DNA from: Nitrospirota bacterium
GTDB taxonomy: Bacteria; Nitrospirota; Nitrospiria; Nitrospirales; UBA8639
DNA length: 58,704 bases
NCBI GenBank assembly: GCA_011088105.1
Contig: JAALKI010000016.1
Coordinates: 1 to 58,704, forward strand
Direction of reading: 5' to 3'
In this document: in pieces, positions 53,012-58,704 of the stretch
Position numbering within the stretch: position 1 is the stretch's first letter
Layout: every line of letters starts with the position of its first letter
The notes under the pieces: generated by a model
The model's input: the letters and a program-made list of their open reading frames with translations, nothing else
Told to the model about the DNA's origin: nothing
Database searches by the model: none
Program-made: the position numbers and the translations under genes

Positions 53012-54963
53012 TTAACAGCATGGACCAGCAGGGATCGAAATCCCTTTCTCTTCGAGAATTTCCGTGCTTGTGAATGGCTGTTTTCGAATCACATAGCCAT
53101 ACCATTTAATAGAACTTTCAACCAATACCACCAGCGCCAGAAGCGCCACCAGTCCAACCAACCCCGCATTGAGATACATGGTCGTGATCTGAAGCGACGC
53201 GGTGGCTTGTTGGGCTCGGTCGAGAAACATCCACCATAATTCATAACAGCCCGCTAAAGTAATGATCCCGACAAAGACCATCGGCAGCGCTGTCACCCAG
53301 AGGTATTTGGCCTTGTTCATTTTGATCAACAATGTGGTTCCAATACAAAGGGCTAATGTACCTAAAAGTTGATTGGCTGCCCCAAACATGGGCCAGATGG
53401 TCGCAATGGACCCCGTGGCGATAAGATACCCCCAGGCCATCACGACAAATAGGCTGCACATGATCACACCTGGCCACCAATTGATGTGCTTCAATGGTGC
53501 GTAGACATACCCCCCTAACTCTTGCACAAGGTATCGTGCCACTCGGGTGCCAGCATCAATCGTTGTCAAAATAAACAGCGCTTCAAATAACAAGGCAAAT
53601 TGATACCAGTAGGCCATCAAGCTGGACATCCCAGGGAGCGCGGAAAAGATAGACGCCATCCCCACCGCCAACGAGACCGCCCCACCTGGACGTCCTGCCA
53701 CATCCACTTCGACAAGCCGTGACAATTCTCCAATGTTGGCTACCGGAAATCCTATAGACGCCAATGTTTCTGCGGAGAGCATGGTGTTAATGGCCAGGTA
53801 ATCTCCTGGGATTAACAGCCCTGCAGCAATTAAGGCGACGACTCCCACAAAGCTTTCTAAGAGCATCGCGCCATATCCCACAATGGCTTGTGACTCTCGG
53901 GCGATCATCTTAGGGGTCGTCCCCGAGGAAACAAGCGAATGAAAGCCTGATATGGCCCCACAGGCAATCGTAATAAAGAGAAATGGGAAAATTGGGCCAG
54001 GAATAATGGGGCCACCGCCATGAATAAAGCGAGTCACCCGGGGCATCTCAATGTCCGGCGCCAGAATGATGACTCCTAATGCCAAGAGTGCAATCACACC
54101 AAGTTTCATAAACGTGGAAAGATAATCACGAGGCACAAGCAACATCCAGACAGGCAATACTGAGGCTAAAAACCCATAGCCAGCGAGAAGCCAAATCAAC
54201 GTCTGCGGTTCTAAAACAAACCACTCACCCAAATCAGACTGAGCCACAAACCGACCTGCGATCACCGCGACAATAAGTAACCCAACGCCGAGGAAAGACA
54301 TTTCCCCGACACGACCAGGTCGGTATTTTTGAAGGTAGAATCCCATCAGCAACGCAATGGGAATGGTCATCGCAACAGTAAACGTCCCCCAAGCATTTTG
54401 ATAGAGGGCATTGACCACAGCCAACCCAAGACCAGCCAAGGCAACAATCACAATAAACAGCACAGCAACAGCCGTCGCCAGGCCTGTGATCCATCCAATT
54501 TCAGCACGAGCAATTTCTGGAAGAGAGCGGCCATTACGTCGAAGCGATCCCACCAAAATGATGAAGTCCTGCACCGCCCCCGCCAGCACTGCACCAATAA
54601 CAATCCACAAAAACCCTGGAAGAAATCCAAACTGGGCAGCCAGCACTGGCCCCAACAGCGGACCAGCTCCCGCAATCGCCGCAAAATGGTGCCCGAATAG
54701 CACGTATTTATTGGCTGGATAAAAGTTCGTGCCATCCTCTAATCGATAGGCCGGAGTCCCACGTTCATCATTGAGTTCGACAACCTGCCGAGCCAAAAAT
54801 CGCCCTAAAACCGGTAGGCCAAGACATAAAAACATCCAGCGGCGACGACTAACCATAGGGCGTTGACTTTTTCTTCAGGGTTCACTAGACCCGTGACCAA
54901 CGCAAACGCGATGGCACAGAGAGCCGACACCATACCCCAGAATAGCATCATGAGTTTTGTCAT
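53012..54963 (-). pseudogene. cstA: Carbon starvation protein A with N-terminal frameshift
   Basis: CstA is a multi-helix peptide or pyruvate transporter. The main frame (53012-54856) has over 15 membrane segments and the core LNDERGTPAYRLEDGTNFYPANKYVLFGHHFAAIAGAGPLLGPVLAAQFG. However the real N-terminus is in another frame: from ATG 54963 it reads MMLFWGMVSALCAIAFALVTG then NALWLVVAAGCFYVLAYRF and meets a TAG exactly where the main frame continues with GRFLARQVVELND. One extra T in the four-T run at about 54807-54810 (minus strand TTTT) would restore YRFLGRFLARQ. It is either a one-base pseudogene or a sequencing error. Translation from GTG/ATG near 54856 would lose the first membrane helix. 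Confidence 0.85.
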
Positions 54964-55045
54964 ACGCGTTATGCTAGCCGGGAAACCTCAGGTGTGTACA
55001 GACGAGAGCAGGAGGATTGGAGAGAAAGCCTATCATGGAAGGAAG

Positions 55046-55468
55046 TCAGCTCAGGATCAACGGAGACTTTCCAAATTTATGACGAAGCGCATTGATAGTA
55101 CTGCAAAACATTGGCTTAGCGACGATTTTCTGTTCCAGTTTCCGTTTTCCAGGGAAATCTATTAAGGAAAGACCGATGATCATGGTTAACACGCCCTGTC
55201 CGGGAAGCACCAACATGACCACCCCAGCAAAGAAAAAGATGCACCCAATGACATTTTTCACTATGAGGCCGATTCCCCGAAGTACAGGATGATGGTCGGC
55301 CATCCAACCCCGAGGATGATGTTCTGCGAAGTAATCCTCTGGCAAACGAACCAGGATTGCGGGCACGGCTATCAGCGTCCCAATAAACGCCAGGACCGAA
55401 AAAACTGTTAACCCAATCCATACTTCTGTTGGAATTATCTCAGTTATGGTGGTTAAGAAAGATTCCAT
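55046..55468 (-). CDS. Small membrane protein (PGPGW-like)
   Basis: A 140-residue protein with two hydrophobic segments (about 15-40 and 66-105). The second holds VVMLVLPGQGVLTMIIGLSLIDFPGKRKLEQKI, resembling the PGPGW family of putative inner-membrane proteins. A conserved-looking polar loop RLPEDYFAEHHPRGWMADHHP lies between. The function is unknown. It is on the same strand as cstA, 80 bases upstream of it. Confidence 0.75.
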   Translation of the reverse strand: MESFLTTITEIIPTEVWIGLTVFSVLAFIGTLIAVPAILVRLPEDYFAEHHPRGWMADHHPVLRGIGLIVKNVIGCIFFFAGVVMLVLPGQGVLTMIIGLSLIDFPGKRKLEQKIVAKPMFCSTINALRHKFGKSPLILS

Positions 55469-55725
55469 TATGTATGGGAAGAACCCGCTGTAAAATGTTT
55501 CATATATTCCTTGACAACTCCATTACGCGTGAGCCTTTTTCTTTTTTCAGAACAAGCTGGTCAAAGAGTTCAGAAACCTCCCCCCAAAAGAGGCCGGAAC
55601 AACCTTTCAAAAGTATTGCCAGATTTTGGGAAATCCTTAGAAGATGTTCTTCAGAGATTCTTTACAAACACTCTACCGTTGCATAAAAAGTCTATAGTAT
55701 AGTAGACCTGAATGCTCCCTCATGA

Positions 55726-58332
55726 ATGTTGCATCATCTTATAGCTTGGCAAAGGCATAGTATAAAGAAGAGCATGATGATCTCAAGGCTATTTCCTAAC
55801 CGTACACTGTATCGAGGCCCAGGCATGAGAACTCAGCCAGAACGGGTCGTCCTCGATGTGGCAGAAGGCGTTGTCCCCAGTCCTAAACCACCCGTCCGCA
55901 TTTTTATTGGAACAGAACCAGCACAGTATCGAGCGGAACGAGTATTTGTTTGGTCCATCGAACAAGCCCGGGATCCTGCTCGCGTGTATGAGATTTACCT
56001 CATGAAAGAATTGGCGAGGTTTAATCGCTCGAAATGGACAACAGGTTTTACCAATTATCGCTTTGCGATTCCTCATTTTACCAATGGCGTGGGACGCGCT
56101 ATTTACAATGATGTCGATCAAATTTACCTTTGTGATCCTGGGGAATTATTCGACCTGGACATGAACAATCATGGTTTTCTGGCCATTTCCGAAACAGAAT
56201 CTTCAGTCATGCTAATTGATTGTGAACGGATGGCCAATATCTGGGAATTCGAGTCAGCCTGTCATTCCCCTAAGAAAACATTGCTTGCCAAAGCCCTTGC
56301 CCTTCCCAACCTGTATGGCCCTCTAGAACCAGCATGGAATACACGAGACGAAGAATACCACCCAGATCACGCAAAGCTGTTACATTACACAACACTCCAT
56401 ACGCAACCGTGGCGCCCTTTCCCACAGTATTTTGTCTATGAGGACCATCCTTTTGCTGACGTGTGGTTGTCTCTAGAACAATCGGCAGACGATGTTGGAG
56501 CCCAAGTGTTTACCAAGCATCGTCCTAGCCAACGCTTTGGACAATGCCTTACCTCCTCTCAGAACCACCTGGAAGAACGGAACACCCCAGCAACGCTTGA
56601 CATTGAGCAAGAAAAACCATGCTCCCATTTGTCGTATTCCACTCACAAGGAAGCTATTACACAGCTCATTCAAAAAGTCCAAGCGAAGACGATCCTTGAT
56701 TATGGGCCCGAGATGAGGCAAGGGTCAGGTACAATCTGCAACAGCAGCACTGCCTCTTCATTGAACGAACAAAATTTCATGGAGACTGTACGGCTCACCC
56801 GCTATAATCCTGCCTCCACAGTTCCTTCGGAGTCCCCTGAACCTCAATATGATGGCGTGATTTGTTTGAATTTCCTTGACTGTCTTCCAGAAGATGATGT
56901 CCCCTGGGTTTTGGACGAAGCATTCAAACATGCCCGTTATTTCATCTATGCATCAATTATAGCCAATCCCTCATCTCACCAACGGCCTGCAGAGAAAACC
57001 ATAGTGCGAAATAAAAAAACCCTTGATTGGTGGGAAGCACAGTTTCATGCAACCGCGAAACGGTATCCTCACCTTCACTGGGAATTAGCTATTGAATCCT
57101 CATCGAGAAAAACCGGAAATAATCTGTACTTTTGTCAAGGCGGTCGCTTTTTAAGCGGTGAAAATCCAAGAGTCTGGGTTATTACAGATGATCGTCCAGG
57201 AAATACCACACAATCTCTTGGATTAGCCGATGCTCTCGGATGGTCTTATGAAAAGAAACCATTGAATTTCATAACATCGCGCGTATTCCATCGTCGACGG
57301 TCCAAGAATCCCTTGCCTGGCATGACTCCGTCTTCGTTGTCCTTACTTGTTCCTCCGTGGCCCGATGTGGTGATTGCCGCTGGAAAACGGACAGCCGCCG
57401 TTTCTCGTTGGATTGGAGAACAGAGCCTTGGTCGAACACGACTCGTCCACCTTGGAAGAAAAGGGGGACAACTGGCTGACTCATTCGACCTTGTGGTCAC
57501 ACCTCGATACTGTCGGTTGTTGCCTCACCCCAAACGGATTATGACCGTTGCCCCCCTACATCAGGTCACAGCCAAACGACTGGCAGAAGCCCGAAAGGAG
57601 TTCTCCCAACTATTTGATTCGATGCCATCTCCTCATGTGGTTCTCCTTGTTGGAGGTACCACACCTCGGTACACGCTTGATGCTCCCACGGCTTTTAAAA
57701 TGGGAGCAGAAGTCCAAGCCTTTGCCCAAAAAGCAGGAGGCAGTGTATTAGCTGTCACCAGTCGCCGAACAGGCAAAAAAGCTATTGAGGCTCTCCGTCA
57801 AGCCCTTGGAAATTCCGGTTCCATACACGAATGGCAGCCAGAACAATCCAAAAATCCCTACTGGGGTTATCTGGCATCGGCGGATGTGCTTGTTGTCACA
57901 GGCGAAAGTGAATCGATGCTGTCGGAAGCTTCGGCTACAGGCAAACCACTTTATATCTATCCCATACCAGAACAGTCCCCAACCCTCACAAGGCGAATTG
58001 GAGAATGGATCCTAACGCGGGCACATTCCCGTCCTTTAAATAATCGAGGCACTGCGCGACCACAGCAACGACTGGAATATTTCTGTGCCTGGCTTATTTC
58101 AGAAGGGATTGTGCTTCCTCCTCGCGATTTATCAGCTCTTCATCAAAGTTTGAACAACTCAGGTATTGCACACATGTTTGGAGCAGCTTTTCAAACTGAC
58201 CATCGACCACCGTTCTATGAAGCCAACCAGGTTGCTCAGCGGGTACGAGCCCTTTTAGGGTTTGATGTGCATCATTCGGTTAATGGACGGACTAATACTG
58301 TCCCACTCATGGCTTCTGAGGCATCTTCCTGA
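55726..58332 (+). CDS. Glycosyltransferase/methyltransferase-like/ELM1 fusion protein
   Basis: An 868-residue, three-part protein. Residues about 56-260 are a GT-A fold sugar transferase of GT8-like type (VRIFIGTEPAQYRAERVFVWSIEQ and the metal-binding YNDVDQIYLCDP at 127-138). About 305-500 is a worn SAM methyltransferase domain: TILDYGPEMRQGSG replaces the usual DYGCGKG, then YDGVICLNFLDCLPEDDVPWVLDE. About 510-810 is an ELM1/GtrOC1 domain (VWVITDDRPGNTTQSLGLADALG, DVVIAAGKRTAAVSRWI, LVHLGRKGG, VLLVGGTTPRYTLD, TSRRTGKKAIEAL, DVLVVTGESESMLSEASATGKPLYIYP). It probably makes a cell-surface glycan. The start may also be ATG 55774 or 55777 after AAGAAGAG. Confidence 0.85.
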   Translation: MLHHLIAWQRHSIKKSMMISRLFPNRTLYRGPGMRTQPERVVLDVAEGVVPSPKPPVRIFIGTEPAQYRAERVFVWSIEQARDPARVYEIYLMKELARFNRSKWTTGFTNYRFAIPHFTNGVGRAIYNDVDQIYLCDPGELFDLDMNNHGFLAISETESSVMLIDCERMANIWEFESACHSPKKTLLAKALALPNLYGPLEPAWNTRDEEYHPDHAKLLHYTTLHTQPWRPFPQYFVYEDHPFADVWLSLEQSADDVGAQVFTKHRPSQRFGQCLTSSQNHLEERNTPATLDIEQEKPCSHLSYSTHKEAITQLIQKVQAKTILDYGPEMRQGSGTICNSSTASSLNEQNFMETVRLTRYNPASTVPSESPEPQYDGVICLNFLDCLPEDDVPWVLDEAFKHARYFIYASIIANPSSHQRPAEKTIVRNKKTLDWWEAQFHATAKRYPHLHWELAIESSSRKTGNNLYFCQGGRFLSGENPRVWVITDDRPGNTTQSLGLADALGWSYEKKPLNFITSRVFHRRRSKNPLPGMTPSSLSLLVPPWPDVVIAAGKRTAAVSRWIGEQSLGRTRLVHLGRKGGQLADSFDLVVTPRYCRLLPHPKRIMTVAPLHQVTAKRLAEARKEFSQLFDSMPSPHVVLLVGGTTPRYTLDAPTAFKMGAEVQAFAQKAGGSVLAVTSRRTGKKAIEALRQALGNSGSIHEWQPEQSKNPYWGYLASADVLVVTGESESMLSEASATGKPLYIYPIPEQSPTLTRRIGEWILTRAHSRPLNNRGTARPQQRLEYFCAWLISEGIVLPPRDLSALHQSLNNSGIAHMFGAAFQTDHRPPFYEANQVAQRVRALLGFDVHHSVNGRTNTVPLMASEASS

Positions 58333-58338
58333 ATACTG

Positions 58339-58407
58339 TCAATGCTGTACTGAGATTTCACACGTTTGAACCACATCGACTCTATTGCACTTCTTGCAAC
58401 GTGCCAT
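58339..58407 (-). CDS. Very small Cys-containing ORF (22 residues)
   Basis: MARCKKCNRVDVVQTCEISVQH, preceded at the right distance by a strong AAAGGAGGAG site (58411-58420). The CKKC pair and a third Cys could bind metal. The ribosome-binding site is the main evidence; the frame is short and I know no family. It may be a leader peptide or a small protein, or chance. Confidence 0.4.
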   Translation of the reverse strand: MARCKKCNRVDVVQTCEISVQH

Positions 58408-58437
58408 CGTACTCCTCCTTTCAGTGTAAGAAGATCC

Positions 58438-58489
58438 TTACAGATATCTATGAGTAAATACTCTCATTGCTTTTTTCTTATATCTGTAA
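58438..58489. promoter_or_regulatory. Inverted repeat between two divergent small ORFs
   Basis: TTACAGATAT (58438-58447) and ATATCTGTAA (58480-58489), perfect 10-bp arms 32 bases apart, in AT-rich DNA between the starts at 58407 (minus) and 58556 (plus). It could be an operator for both. Confidence 0.5.
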
Positions 58490-58555
58490 AGCTCCCCCTG
58501 CGGAGGCATATGATTAGGGATTGAACCATTCTTTGACAACACGGAGGTCATAAGC

Positions 58556-58681
58556 ATGCCAGCCAAAGCTTTTCGACTTTGGAAAAAAGGGAAAAAGGTT
58601 CTCAAGCGCCTTTTCCGAATGGGTCCATCAGATCAGCAGGTTAAAAATCTTGGGGCTATCCTAGATAACTATTTCATATAA
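58556..58681 (+). CDS. Small basic ORF (41 residues)
   Basis: ATG 58556 follows GGAGG by eight bases. The product has a strongly basic N-terminal half (AFRLWKKGKKVLKRLFRMG) and a neutral tail ending LGAILDNYFI. It is too short to classify; an RNA- or membrane-binding peptide is imaginable. The ribosome-binding site and a TTGACA (58532-58537) just upstream give some support. Confidence 0.5.
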   Translation: MPAKAFRLWKKGKKVLKRLFRMGPSDQQVKNLGAILDNYFI

Positions 58682-58704
58682 GGCTTAACCCACTGTTTTA
58701 ATTG

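Noticed and set aside
54798-54815. Programmed frameshift in cstA
   Set aside because: No canonical slippery heptamer or downstream structure is evident; a one-base loss in a T-run is simpler.
1-58704. CRISPR array, prophage, defence island or toxin-antitoxin pair
   Set aside because: No regular spaced repeats, cas-like genes, phage structural genes or recognisable toxin-antitoxin motifs were seen.

Overview
The window looks like chromosomal DNA of a Nitrospira-type bacterium (phylum Nitrospirota, autotrophic nitrite oxidiser). The main support is a five-gene 2-oxoacid:ferredoxin oxidoreductase operon that includes the rare epsilon subunit, an enzyme class used for carbon fixation by the reductive TCA cycle in Nitrospira and Aquificota. 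Several cofactor and envelope proteins are also of a kind I associate with that genus. The assignment is inference from gene content; no database search was possible.

Layout. 1-1.4 kb: a small secreted coiled-coil protein, then a decayed outer-membrane channel gene broken by frameshifts and a stop. 1.5-6.8 kb (minus): TonB-dependent receptor, ABC_sub_bind periplasmic protein and a HAMP-GAF histidine kinase, probably one operon. 6.8-7.5 kb: non-coding, with a perfect 18-bp hairpin. 7.5-21.5 kb (plus): a long housekeeping run: ispE, prs, rplY, pth, ychF, rpsF-ssb-rpsR, yceD-rpmF, then plsX-fabH-enoyl reductase-fabD-fabG-acpP-fabF, rnc and a periplasmic cyclophilin. 21.5-26.7 kb: a Cys-rich protein and a beta-propeller protein (minus), ilvE, an A-type Fe-S carrier with its own promoter and terminator, a fused double PTPS/QueD protein, a thioredoxin-like protein and a peroxiredoxin. 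26.7-29.0 kb: a genomic scar made of a degenerate copy of the pbp1A 5' region, a probable IS91-type transposase tail, a broken response regulator and a deleted IS3-family element. 29.2-31.6 kb: intact pbp1A.

31.6-37.9 kb: a complete ISC iron-sulfur cluster operon (iscR-iscS-iscU-iscA-hscB-hscA-iscX, minus) with fdx divergent. The spacer has two facing promoters and a clear IscR-like palindrome, so both sides are probably controlled together. 38.1-38.2 kb: tRNA-Asn. 38.6-42.6 kb: the porEABGD operon, whose several Fe-S subunits would draw on the neighbouring ISC machinery. 43-48.3 kb: an orphan secretin lipoprotein, a dihydrouridine synthase, Maf, a zinc-ribbon/PCP_red protein and an Mrp-type Fe-S ATPase. 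48.4-52.4 kb: a large lipoprotein with a caspase-like domain lacking the catalytic Cys, and two tandem lipoprotein paralogues whose 3' parts are identical at DNA level. 52.5-58.7 kb: yajQ, a frameshifted cstA, a small membrane protein, a three-domain glycosyltransferase/methyltransferase-like/ELM1 fusion, and two divergent very small ORFs around an inverted repeat.

Most of the window is core metabolism. The least ordinary parts are the pseudo-caspase lipoprotein with its gene-converted neighbours, the GT/methyltransferase/ELM1 fusion, the PCP_red-Mrp pair, the double PTPS protein and the 26.7-29 kb scar. I saw no CRISPR array, prophage, toxin-antitoxin or recognisable defence system.
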